This document shows, one piece after another, positions 1 through 5,615 of a stretch of 8,915 nucleotides of DNA. This stretch comes from Candidatus Glassiibacteriota bacterium. Lineage in GTDB: Bacteria > Gemmatimonadota > Glassbacteria > GWA2-58-10. The notes beneath the pieces were generated by a model. It saw only the letters and a program-made list of their open reading frames with translations. It did not search any database and was not told where the DNA came from. The DNA lies in NCBI GenBank assembly GCA_016934095.1, contig JAFGTO010000002.1, positions 1-8,915 on the forward strand, given 5' to 3'. A program made the position numbers and the translations under genes. The number at the start of each line of letters is the position of its first letter. Positions within the stretch are counted from its first letter, which is position 1.

Positions 1-441
1 ACCGAGGGCCTGGTCCAGACCCTGGACCCGGGCGACAACCCGGTGCTGGCCGGTTTCGGGGACGGCAGGCCGGCCCTGGTCCTGGTCAGCCGAGGCCGGG
101 GAAAGCTCTACTGCCTGGCTTCGCCGCCCACGGCGGAAGGCTGCCGCCGGCTGCTCTGTGCCCTGGCCGCGGACTTGGACCTCAACCGCCCGGTGCTCGC
201 CGTAGACAGCACGGGAAGCCTGGTCGCGGGCGCGGAGGTCCGCTCAGTCGAGCGCGATGACCACCTGCTGGTCTACGCCTGCAACCTGGGTGAGCAGCCG
301 GTAGAGTTCGAGCTCCAGAGCGAATATGAGCTGGGCCCGGTGGAAGACTTGCGCCGGCTGAAAACGCTTGCGGGCCTGCGGGTCAGCCTGGCGCCTTACG
401 AGGAGACTGTCTTCAGGGTCGGGAAAGCAGGCGGCCGCTAG
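1..441 (+). CDS. C-terminal part of a probable glycoside hydrolase (5' end outside window)
   Basis: The reading frame is open from base 1 to the TAG at 439-441, giving 146 residues with no start in view; the first internal ATG-like codon would cut into conserved-looking sequence, so the gene is treated as truncated by the window edge. Roughly the first 60 residues read like the glutamine-amidotransferase-like domain that follows the barrel in beta-galactosidase-type enzymes (a GKLYCLASPP strand followed by a LLCALAADL helix). The last 60 look like a small beta-sandwich (LLVYACNLGEQPVEFEL, ending in LAPYEETVFRV), the 'PY..VF' ending common in GH42-like and other GH-A hydrolases. No catalytic residues are visible because the barrel would lie upstream. 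The hydrolase assignment is an inference from these tail motifs; another carbohydrate-active or uncharacterised multi-domain protein is possible. It converges with the gene at 558-1115. Confidence 0.55.
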   Translation, partial: TEGLVQTLDPGDNPVLAGFGDGRPALVLVSRGRGKLYCLASPPTAEGCRRLLCALAADLDLNRPVLAVDSTGSLVAGAEVRSVERDDHLLVYACNLGEQPVEFELQSEYELGPVEDLRRLKTLAGLRVSLAPYEETVFRVGKAGGR

Positions 442-450
442 CCCAGCAGC

Positions 451-473
451 CTGTCCCGCCGGTGGCGCGACAG
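451..473. other. Hairpin in convergent intergenic gap
   Basis: CTGTC (451-455) and CGCC (457-460) pair with GGCG (464-467) and GACAG (469-473) around a GGT loop, with a single C/C mismatch. It lies 10 bases past the stop of the gene ending at 441 and about 85 bases past the end of the opposing gene, where a shared terminator is expected. There is no T-run on either side, so it is a possible rho-independent-like or processing hairpin rather than a confident terminator. Confidence 0.3.
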
Positions 474-557
474 TTCCGCATCGATCAGCGGGCGAATTCC
501 TGGTTGGTTAATTCAGAGCGACAGGGGGCAGCAGGCGATTTTACCGGAGGGGCCTTC

Positions 558-1115
558 TCAGCCGTAGAATTTTTGCGGGTTGGTAATCTTGATCTGGGTG
601 TTGAGCTCCCGCCAGAGTTTCAATACCGTTTCCTTTTCCCGGGTCCATTTATCACAGGCCGCTCTCTCGGCATTGATAATCTCGTTTTTTTCCACCTCTA
701 AGCCGTTCACTTTATCAACTACCTTGTTACACTCTATTTTCCTGGAGTTGAAAAACTTCCATTTCTGTTCCAGTGCAGTTTTCATCTGGCCGATCACTTT
801 CTTGTCGAATTCCGTGTTGTCCGATTTCTTCACTTCGTGGCGGATCCCCTCGAGGTGGCTGCGCATGTCGGAGCGTATCGACCCGAGCTCGGCCTTGATG
901 ATTCTCAGGCTTTCATTGACCTGTTCCTGGGACTTGAAAAAATCCCTGCTTCTCTGGAGAGTTTGCTGGTACTTATACCTGCTTATCCGGGAGTCCCGCA
1001 ACAGTTTCTCGTACTTGTTCGCCTTCTCGAGCAGTTGTCGCTGCTTTTTTAACTTGAGGTAGATGACGACGATCAATACGGCAACCACTAGCAGTGGGAG
1101 GTAATTTATCAACAT
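558..1115 (-). CDS. Single-pass membrane-anchored coiled-coil protein, function unknown
   Basis: This 185-residue protein starts at the ATG read from 1115 downwards, with AGGAG three bases upstream of it on the minus strand. Residues about 4-20 (LPLLVVAVLIVVIYL) form one strongly hydrophobic N-terminal helix, followed directly by a basic stretch (KLKKQRQ). That predicts an uncleaved anchor with the rest probably cytoplasmic. The remainder is almost entirely charged, rich in Lys, Glu, Gln and Arg, and looks like long coiled-coil helices (about residues 22-95 and 105-170). I see no enzymatic motif and do not recognise a family. The layout resembles YtxH- or DUF948-type envelope accessory proteins or a scaffold/tether, but that is only a resemblance of form. 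Base composition is visibly more AT-rich than in the neighbouring genes. It is transcribed alone, convergent with the hydrolase gene and divergent from the dockerin gene. Confidence 0.75.
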   Translation of the reverse strand: MLINYLPLLVVAVLIVVIYLKLKKQRQLLEKANKYEKLLRDSRISRYKYQQTLQRSRDFFKSQEQVNESLRIIKAELGSIRSDMRSHLEGIRHEVKKSDNTEFDKKVIGQMKTALEQKWKFFNSRKIECNKVVDKVNGLEVEKNEIINAERAACDKWTREKETVLKLWRELNTQIKITNPQKFYG

Positions 1116-1152
1116 TGGCTCCTGCTGAGTACTCTAGGAGTGAATTTTTTTA

Positions 1153-1182
1153 ATTTTACCTCTAGTATCGGGAAAGTGTCAA
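1153..1182 (-). promoter_or_regulatory. Sigma70-type promoter for the minus-strand coiled-coil gene
   Basis: Read on the minus strand, a perfect -35 box TTGACA (complement of 1177-1182) is followed 18 bases later by TAAAAT (complement of 1153-1158), one mismatch from the consensus -10. Transcription would begin near 1146, giving a leader of about 30 bases before the ATG at 1115 that contains the AGGAG ribosome site. This is the best promoter match in the window. Confidence 0.65.
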
Positions 1183-1571
1183 GGAAAGATTAGCCGGTTT
1201 TTTCTCCGGGTGCTGCGGGGACGTGCCTGAAAACGAGAAAAGCCGGGCAGAGTCTCGAAGATAAGGAAAATTTCCTCGATTACATCTTCGCCGTGTACCG
1301 CGGTACTGACACAATAGCGCATCATTAAAAGAGCTATGGTTTGCCTGGAGGTAAATCCTGAAGCCAAACCGAAGAAGGCCGGGGGTAATTGGGTCCGGGG
1401 GTCCTGCCGGGCGGCAGAGCCGTTGTCCGGGTTTAGTTTATAATTTCCTGGTATTGCAGGGTCTGATACTTGATCCAATAAAATCCTTGATCCGCGGAAA
1501 TAAAATGGATAGTTTCTCTTAAAACGAAAATCACCAATTACTTGATTCGATTATAAAAATGGAGGGAAGTC
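1183..1571. other. Gene-poor intergenic stretch between divergent genes
   Basis: About 390 bases between the minus-strand promoter and the dockerin gene. I see no convincing coding region; the one minus-strand open frame here (1179-1478) has no family features and runs over the neighbouring promoter's -35 box. Two small hairpins are visible: GGTTTG (1338-1343) with CAAACC (1365-1370), enclosing a smaller AGG/CCT pairing, and CTGCC (1404-1408) with GGCAG (1413-1417). A TATAAT occurs at 1439-1444 but has no -35 box at a suitable distance. The plus-strand promoter for the dockerin gene must lie here but cannot be fixed by eye. The segment from about 1495 to 1560 is AT-rich. Confidence 0.5.
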
Positions 1572-2693
1572 ATGTTGCAGCGCGGTCCCGGATCTTATTC
1601 ACTGTTTTTTCTGCTTTTTACTATGGCTTGGTGCGTGAATGCAAGTACTGCGGCTGGTGCGGACCGGCTGCTCCAGGATGACAGCCCGGGAGAAGCGGTT
1701 TACCGGGAGGATATCAACAGGGACGGCAGGACGAACGTGGTGGATGTGATCGCTTTGTTGATCCTGGGCCGGAACGACCCGGACAACCCTGAGGCCGACT
1801 ATGACGGGGACGGCGTTTTCAACATCACGGATGCTATGGCCCTGTTGATCAACATCATGGCCGGAAACCTGACACCCCTGGATGGTGAGGTCGGGAGCTA
1901 CCATATAACTGGCCGGGTGGTCGAAAACGGGGTGGGGCTGGAAGGGGTCGAGCTGATCATCGACGGGCCCGAGGGTTTTATCACCAAGCTCTACACGGAC
2001 TCCGGCGGCACGTTCCGCTTTGAGAACCTTGACGATGGGGTTTATACGGTGAAGCCCATCAGGAGGACTTATTACTATACGTTCAACCCCGAGGAGCTGG
2101 AGGTTACCATCAGCGGAGAATCGGTGGCAGTCTGCGATTTCCAGGCCTTTTATGCCTCATATACGGTAACCGGCAGGATCCTGGAGAACGGTGTCGGCCT
2201 GGCGGACGTGGCGGTAAGCGTGAAAGGACTCGAGATCGATACAACCCTGGTTACCGGCCCGGACGGGGTTTACACTCTTGCAGGACTCTTCAACGCGCCC
2301 TATGCCCTGGTGCCGACCAAGGAGAACTACGATTTCAACCCCTATACCCTGGCGATAACCCTGGACAGCGACTCGACCATTCAGGACATTGCGGCGACCC
2401 CCAAGAGCCCGACCCCCGTTACTCTCTATAACGTCAGCGGGAGGGTTTCCTGCTCGGTACAGCCGTTAGACAATGTCCAGATCTTGCTGGAAGGGGACAT
2501 GGTGGCCTCGACCGTGACGGACGCCAACGGGTTCTATATCTTCTTTGTCCCCGATGGAGAGTATACTATCATCGGGCTGCCGGTGCCGGATTTCCAGATG
2601 TTCAATCCGCCCAGCTATACTTTTACGGTCCAGGGGGCGGATGTACTCAACCTGGACTTCTATGGCTTCGGCGCCGGCGGCGAGGGCCTGTAA
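1572..2693 (+). CDS. Secreted dockerin type I protein with three carboxypeptidase-regulatory-like domains
   Basis: The 373-residue protein has a clear GGAGG (1561-1565) six bases before its ATG. Residues 1-30 are a signal peptide with a hydrophobic core (SLFFLLFTMAWCV) and a likely cleavage site after ASTAAGA. A type I dockerin follows: calcium loop 1 at D47-D58 (D47, N49, D51, N55, D58) with helix VIALLILG, and loop 2 at D76-D87 (D76, D78, D80, N84, D87) with helix AMALLINIMAG. Three beta-sandwich repeats of about 80-85 residues come next (about 108-193, 196-275 and 285-365). Each starts YxVxGR or similar, has a [T/D]xxGxY/F-type turn, and (first two clearly) a Y-x-F-N-P motif, as in CarboxypepD_reg/SdrD_B-like folds. 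There is no catalytic domain. Role by family: calcium-dependent docking plus a surface spacer or adhesive stalk; partner unknown. Having the dockerin N-terminal rather than C-terminal is less usual. Repeat copy 1 begins one base after the stop. Confidence 0.85.
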   Translation: MLQRGPGSYSLFFLLFTMAWCVNASTAAGADRLLQDDSPGEAVYREDINRDGRTNVVDVIALLILGRNDPDNPEADYDGDGVFNITDAMALLINIMAGNLTPLDGEVGSYHITGRVVENGVGLEGVELIIDGPEGFITKLYTDSGGTFRFENLDDGVYTVKPIRRTYYYTFNPEELEVTISGESVAVCDFQAFYASYTVTGRILENGVGLADVAVSVKGLEIDTTLVTGPDGVYTLAGLFNAPYALVPTKENYDFNPYTLAITLDSDSTIQDIAATPKSPTPVTLYNVSGRVSCSVQPLDNVQILLEGDMVASTVTDANGFYIFFVPDGEYTIIGLPVPDFQMFNPPSYTFTVQGADVLNLDFYGFGAGGEGL

Positions 2694-2694
2694 C

Positions 2695-2855
2695 TAGAAG
2701 CTGTTTAATAACTTACGTATAACTACAATATAGAATTCGCGGTTTATGGCCGTGTGAACAATGTTGAAAATAGCAATTGTCACAGATTGCCCGAGATGTC
2801 TTGTAAAGTACTAGACCATGGGTAGGGGCGGGTTTAAACCCGCCCCTACGAGTGC
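2695..2855. repeat. Dispersed MITE-like repeat, copy 1 (right end degenerate or lost)
   Basis: These 161 bases align without gaps to 5403-5563, with 10 mismatches counted by eye (about 94% identity). The left end TAGAAGCTGTTT is the inverted-repeat terminus of the intact copy, with one A/C difference just inside it. After AGTGC (2851-2855) the match collapses: a GCTTCT at 2861-2866 and an AACGATT at 2871-2877 echo pieces of the intact right end but no terminal repeat can be drawn. The copy starts one base after the dockerin gene's stop codon. It has no coding capacity. Confidence 0.85.
2822..2849. repeat. 28-bp perfect palindrome inside repeat copy 1
   Basis: GTAGGGGCGGGTTT (2822-2835) is followed directly by its exact reverse complement (2836-2849), so the palindrome has no spacer. 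The same 28 bases occur unchanged at 5530-5557. A GC-rich palindrome of this style is familiar as a short dispersed REP-like sequence in many environmental genomes. It could fold in RNA or extrude in DNA, and it sits 129 bases past the dockerin gene's stop. No T-run follows, so it is not a classical terminator. Confidence 0.85.
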
Positions 2856-3181
2856 ATCCTGCTTCTGCTTAACGATTCAGAAACACCGCCGCGCCCGGGA
2901 CCAGGCGGCCGGAAACAGGGCTGCACCTCCAGTTGATTTTTTTCCACGGAGAGCAGATATTAAAATTGAAACATTGTTCTCAAAAAGAGGTTATAATATA
3001 ACTGACATCACAGTATGTTGGCAGGACACGGTAATATTGATTTTACCAGGCATCCGGAGACAGCCTGCAAAGGAGGCCGGCCGGCTGGAATGACTTGATT
3101 TTTTCCCGCTAATCGGTAATTTATTATGTTAAGCATGATTAACCTTGTACCTGCTGCAGAGCAAGTAGGAGAAACATCAGG
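2856..3181. other. Intergenic region and probable long leader of the membrane-protein gene
   Basis: No believable gene lies here. CCGCC (2886-2890) can pair with GGCGG (2904-2908), and T-runs occur at about 2938-2943 and 3099-3104. From about 3000 onward the DNA is probably transcribed as the leader of the gene at 3182. It contains GGTAA/TTACC (3030-3034 with 3043-3047), CAGGC/GCCTG (3047-3051 with 3063-3067) and an overlapping alternative CAGCC/GGCTG (3061-3065 with 3083-3087) ahead of a T-run. I could not match this to any known riboswitch class. Confidence 0.45.
2966..2997 (+). promoter_or_regulatory. Possible promoter for the six-helix membrane protein gene
   Basis: A perfect -10 box TATAAT (2992-2997) follows a TTGAAA (2966-2971), one of six positions short of the consensus two-sided match, but the 20-base spacer is longer than the preferred 16-18. 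The region is AT-rich against a GC-rich background. If used, transcription would start near 3004 and leave a leader of about 175 bases before the ATG at 3182. Confidence 0.4.
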
Positions 3182-3952
3182 ATGAGTGATTACTGGGTAG
3201 CTGTTCTGCTGGGCTTCTCGTTCGGCAACTTGTGGGTTTGCGCCCTGCTGGTCTTTTCCCTGCAGACCACCAACAGGTCTACCTGCGCCGGCTACCTTGT
3301 CGGCAGGGTCCTGGCGATAATCGCTCTTTCGGTGGTTATCGCCGCTGTCGGCAAGATGATATTCGTGCCCCAGGGAGTGCTCAATATCATCTCGGGACTG
3401 CTGCTGATAGGCTTCAGCGCCTATCTCGCGTTTACCCGCCTGTTCACGTGGGTGCCTCCCTGGAAAAAAGCCCGGCCTGCCCACCAGGAGGGAGAAGAGA
3501 ATTGCGACCATGACTGCAAAACATGCCCGGCGCACGGTCATGTCGAGTACATGAAGGCGTGCGCAAGCTGCGACAGCAGCAAGATCTGCGAGGCGGAGGA
3601 ACCCGAGGTGGAGCAGCTCACCAGGCAGGCCAGGGTCAAATGGAACCGGGAGGTCCAGGAGGATAAGCTTTCCGGGTTCTCTGTCGGCGCGGCCATCGGT
3701 GCGCTCAGGGGAGCGACCATGTGCCACAAGCTGGTGGTACTGGTGCCGATACTGCTCAGTGCTTCGATGTTCAAAGCTTTCGGGCTGGGCTTGTCATTCA
3801 GCCTGTCTTCCACGATCTACCCCCTGCTCGGCTTCGCTTTCGGGGCATTTGCGCTCAAGCTGCTGAAGTATAAAAAGTGGCTGTTCGCGGTAAGCTGCAT
3901 CCTGCTGGTCCTAGCCGGGGCAAGGTACCTGATCAAGGGGATCATGGTCTGA
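3182..3952 (+). CDS. Six-helix membrane protein with Cys-rich loop, DsbD/CcdA or TauE-like
   Basis: The 256-residue protein starts at ATG 3182; AGGAG (3167-3171) lies ten bases upstream and CAGG is adjacent. Six membrane helices are visible, in two sets of three: about 6-27, 37-60, 66-88, then 165-192, 196-226 and 232-253. Between the halves is a hydrophilic loop (about 92-160) carrying C108-x3-C112-x2-C115 with H110, H118 and H120, then C127-x2-C130-x5-C136. One cysteine also falls in helix 1 (C20) and one in helix 4 (C181). In DsbD/CcdA thiol transporters a cysteine in helices 1 and 4 carries electrons across the membrane, so redox transfer is plausible; the loop might bind a metal or Fe-S centre. 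Related TauE/SafE- or UreH-like 6-helix transporters are the main alternative. No thioredoxin or cytochrome c gene is adjacent. It has its own probable promoter and a terminator, so it is likely monocistronic. Confidence 0.7.
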   Translation: MSDYWVAVLLGFSFGNLWVCALLVFSLQTTNRSTCAGYLVGRVLAIIALSVVIAAVGKMIFVPQGVLNIISGLLLIGFSAYLAFTRLFTWVPPWKKARPAHQEGEENCDHDCKTCPAHGHVEYMKACASCDSSKICEAEEPEVEQLTRQARVKWNREVQEDKLSGFSVGAAIGALRGATMCHKLVVLVPILLSASMFKAFGLGLSFSLSSTIYPLLGFAFGAFALKLLKYKKWLFAVSCILLVLAGARYLIKGIMV

Positions 3953-4016
3953 GCCGGTCGAAAATTTTTAAGGGCATTGGCTGAAGTGGTTCCGGCCAGA
4001 TGCAAAGCTCCTTATT

Positions 4017-4055
4017 GAAGACCGCCGGCTTTCCCTGGGATATCCGGCGGTTTTC
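4017..4055 (+). terminator. Intrinsic terminator after the membrane-protein gene
   Basis: ACCGCCGG (4021-4028) pairs perfectly with CCGGCGGT (4044-4051) across a 15-base loop. The stem extends outward to 4017 and 4055 with one G-T wobble, giving 12 pairs. The 3' arm ends in TTTT (4051-4054), and GAAG on the 5' arm can also serve the other strand. It lies 65 bases past the stop at 3952 and about 70 bases before the transporter operon, separating the two transcription units. Confidence 0.7.
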
Positions 4056-4116
4056 AGCTTCGACAGCCCTCAATTGCATAATAACGACTAATAATCACAA
4101 ATCTTAAAGAAAGGTC

Positions 4117-4120
4117 GGAG
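4117..4120 (+). promoter_or_regulatory. Ribosome-binding site fixing the fusion-protein start at 4128
   Basis: GGAG at 4117-4120 lies seven bases before ATG 4128 but only one base before an in-frame TTG at 4122. The spacing favours the ATG, giving a protein that begins MKKFK, a normal lipoprotein signal start. Confidence 0.65.
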
Positions 4121-4127
4121 TTTGGAA

Positions 4128-5357
4128 ATGAAAAAATTCAAGCTGTTTTTCCTGGCTGTCTCGCTCCTGACGCTGGTTTGCGGCATTCTCCTCAGCTCGT
4201 GCCGGGCCGGGAAACCTCAGTATGCGGACCGCAATATCGCCAGGGTGGTCCGCCGGGATTTCACTCCCAAGTCGGTCCTGGCCACCGGGGTGGTCAAGGC
4301 GCAGGTGGGCGCCGAGGTGCGGGTCGGCTCCAGGGTCTCCGGCAAGGTGGAGCGCGTATTCACCGGGATCGGTGATAAGCTGAATAAAGGAGACCCCATC
4401 GCGCAGTTGGAAAAAGACGACCTCGAGGCCCTGATGGCCCAGCGCAGGGCCGAGTGGGGTATGGCCCGGGGCAGGCTCTCTTCCCTGGAAAGCCTTTTCC
4501 CGAAAGAGGTCGAAAAAGCCGAGGCGGACGTGGACAAGTGGCAGGCTACCGTTACCCTGGCCGAGAAAGACCTGGAGCGCACCGCTGACCTGGTCAAGGA
4601 GGATCTGTCTTCCGAGCAGGAGCTGGACCAGGCTAAAGAGCAACTGGCAGTGGCGGAAGCCGAGCTGGTAACGGCCGTCAAAACCCTGGAGCTGGTCAAC
4701 ACCCAGTATACCGAGGACATCAAGCTGGCGCAGCTCGAAGTGGAAAGCACCATGGCGGCCCTGGCCAATGCCAGGGCAGAGTTGGCTTTCACCACCATCG
4801 TTGCCCCGATCACCGGTGTGGTGGCCTCGATCGAGACCCAGGAGGGGGAGACTGTGGCCGCAGGGATGAACGCTCCCACTTTTCTGACCATCATCGACCT
4901 GGAACGTCTCCAGGTCGACGCCTACGTGGATGAGGTCGATATCGGCAAGATCGAACCGGGCCAGCAGGCCGTCTTTACAGTGGATGCTTTCCCGGCCAGG
5001 GAGATCGAGGGCAAGGTAGAGGCGATCTACCCCAAGGCGGTCATCCTGGAGAACGTGGTCTATTACGACGTGGTGATTGAGATCACCCAGCCGTACCAGG
5101 GCCTGCTGCGCCCGGAGATGACCGCCAGCGTTACCATCTTTCAGGAGGAGCGCAAGGACGTGCTGGTGATCCCGCTGAAAGCTGTCAAGCGCGAAGGCGG
5201 CAGGAACGTTGTCTACCTGCTGAATGACGGGGTGCCGGAACAGCGTGAGATCAAGGTGGGCTGGCAGGACGGCCGCTGGATCGAGATTGTCTCCGGACTC
5301 GAGGAAGGCCAGCTCCTGCTGACCGAGACCCCCGCTGCCGTGCGGGAGGGGTCCTGA
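4128..5357 (+). CDS. MacA/HlyD-type periplasmic membrane-fusion protein, lipoprotein
   Basis: The 409-residue protein begins with a lipoprotein signal: MKKFK, a hydrophobic core, then lipobox L22-S-S-C25, so lipidation at C25 is predicted. Domains follow the RND/MacA adaptor plan: first lipoyl half at about 62-100 (SRVSGKVERVF, then GDKLNKGDPIAQLE), a long helical hairpin at about 100-220 rich in Ala, Glu and Leu, second lipoyl half at 222-255 (IVAPITGVVASI, then EGETVAAG), beta-barrel at about 260-345 (VDAYVDEVDIGKIEPGQ), and a membrane-proximal domain at about 346-400 (VLVIPLKAV, then VSGLEEGQLLL). By family, it bridges an inner-membrane ABC permease and an outer-membrane channel. It heads the operon; a MITE (5402-5600) separates it from the ATPase. 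No TolC-like gene is in view. A weak TTGCAT (4074-4079) upstream might be part of the promoter. Confidence 0.9.
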   Translation: MKKFKLFFLAVSLLTLVCGILLSSCRAGKPQYADRNIARVVRRDFTPKSVLATGVVKAQVGAEVRVGSRVSGKVERVFTGIGDKLNKGDPIAQLEKDDLEALMAQRRAEWGMARGRLSSLESLFPKEVEKAEADVDKWQATVTLAEKDLERTADLVKEDLSSEQELDQAKEQLAVAEAELVTAVKTLELVNTQYTEDIKLAQLEVESTMAALANARAELAFTTIVAPITGVVASIETQEGETVAAGMNAPTFLTIIDLERLQVDAYVDEVDIGKIEPGQQAVFTVDAFPAREIEGKVEAIYPKAVILENVVYYDVVIEITQPYQGLLRPEMTASVTIFQEERKDVLVIPLKAVKREGGRNVVYLLNDGVPEQREIKVGWQDGRWIEIVSGLEEGQLLLTETPAAVREGS

Positions 5358-5401
5358 GGGAACGGTGGGGCCGGGCTGATTTTTGACCCGCAACTGGTTG
5401 C

Positions 5402-5600
5402 TTAGAAGCTGTTTCATAACTTACGAATAACTACAATATGGAATTCGCGTTTTATGGCCGTGTGAATGATTTTGATAATAGCAATTGTCAGAGATTGCCC
5501 GAGATGTCTTGTAAAGTACTAGACCGTGGGTAGGGGCGGGTTTAAACCCGCCCCTACGAGTGCTGAAAAACGATTTTAAAAGTTATGAAACAGCTTCTAA
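5402..5600. mobile_element. Intact MITE-like element with perfect 21-bp terminal inverted repeats, copy 2
   Basis: Bases 5402-5422 (TTAGAAGCTGTTTCATAA plus CTT) are the exact reverse complement of 5580-5600. The 199-bp span is too short for a transposase and has no supported gene, which makes it a non-autonomous miniature inverted-repeat element. Its left 161 bases recur at 2695-2855. Since copy 1 has C rather than T before TAGAAG, the conserved end is TAGAAG; a 2-bp TA target duplication flanking GAAGCTG..CAGCTTC is consistent with both sides but cannot be proven. The end resembles IS5/IS4-superfamily or IS630-like termini; I cannot assign the parent transposase. The element sits inside the transporter operon, its right end four bases before the ATPase gene's ribosome site. 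Confidence 0.85.
5530..5557. repeat. 28-bp perfect palindrome inside the intact MITE
   Basis: GTAGGGGCGGGTTT (5530-5543) is followed directly by its exact reverse complement (5544-5557). It is identical to the palindrome at 2822-2849 while flanking repeat sequence has diverged by about 6%. In the operon transcript it would form a strong GC-rich hairpin about 60 bases upstream of the ATPase start. No T-run follows it. Confidence 0.85.
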
Positions 5601-5604
5601 TCGC

Positions 5605-5610
5605 AAGGAG
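5605..5610 (+). promoter_or_regulatory. Ribosome-binding site fixing the ATPase start at 5616
   Basis: AAGGAG at 5605-5610 is five bases before ATG 5616 but only two before an in-frame GTG at 5613, so the ATG is preferred. The site begins just outside the right end of the MITE (5600) and so survived the insertion intact. Confidence 0.7.
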
Positions 5611-5615
5611 CGGTG

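Noticed and set aside
462..701. Plus-strand open frame of 79 codons after the hydrolase
   Set aside because: No ribosome site, no family features, and most of it overlaps the 3' end of the better supported minus-strand gene.
580..1062. Plus-strand open frame of 160 codons
   Set aside because: It is antisense to the coiled-coil gene; the minus strand has the ribosome site, promoter and membrane anchor plus coiled-coil pattern.
1338..1417. Possible riboswitch upstream of the dockerin gene
   Set aside because: I compared the hairpins by eye with cyclic-di-GMP, cobalamin and NiCo classes; the conserved core bases are missing, so only simple hairpins are reported.
1179..1478. Minus-strand open frame of 99 codons
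   Set aside because: It has no recognisable domain, an unconvincing start, and its end overlaps the -35 box of the neighbouring promoter.
2818..3093. Plus-strand open frame of 91 codons starting MGRGGFKPAPT
   Set aside because: Its first residues are a translation of the palindromic repeat, and the rest runs across the putative promoter and leader. No ribosome site or family features support it.
3008..3727. Minus-strand open frame of 239 codons
   Set aside because: It is antisense to the six-helix membrane protein and its leader; its composition is typical of a shadow frame.
4104..5417. Minus-strand open frame of 437 codons
   Set aside because: It mirrors the fusion-protein gene, whose plus-strand product has a lipobox and all adaptor domains. 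The mirror is rich in His, Gln, Leu and Gly, as GC-rich antisense frames are, and extends into the MITE.
2695..5600. Composite transposon formed by the two repeat copies flanking 2856-5401
   Set aside because: The copies are in direct orientation, the first lacks its right end, and the intervening genes include an operon head that belongs with genes outside the right copy, so mobilisation as a unit is unlikely.
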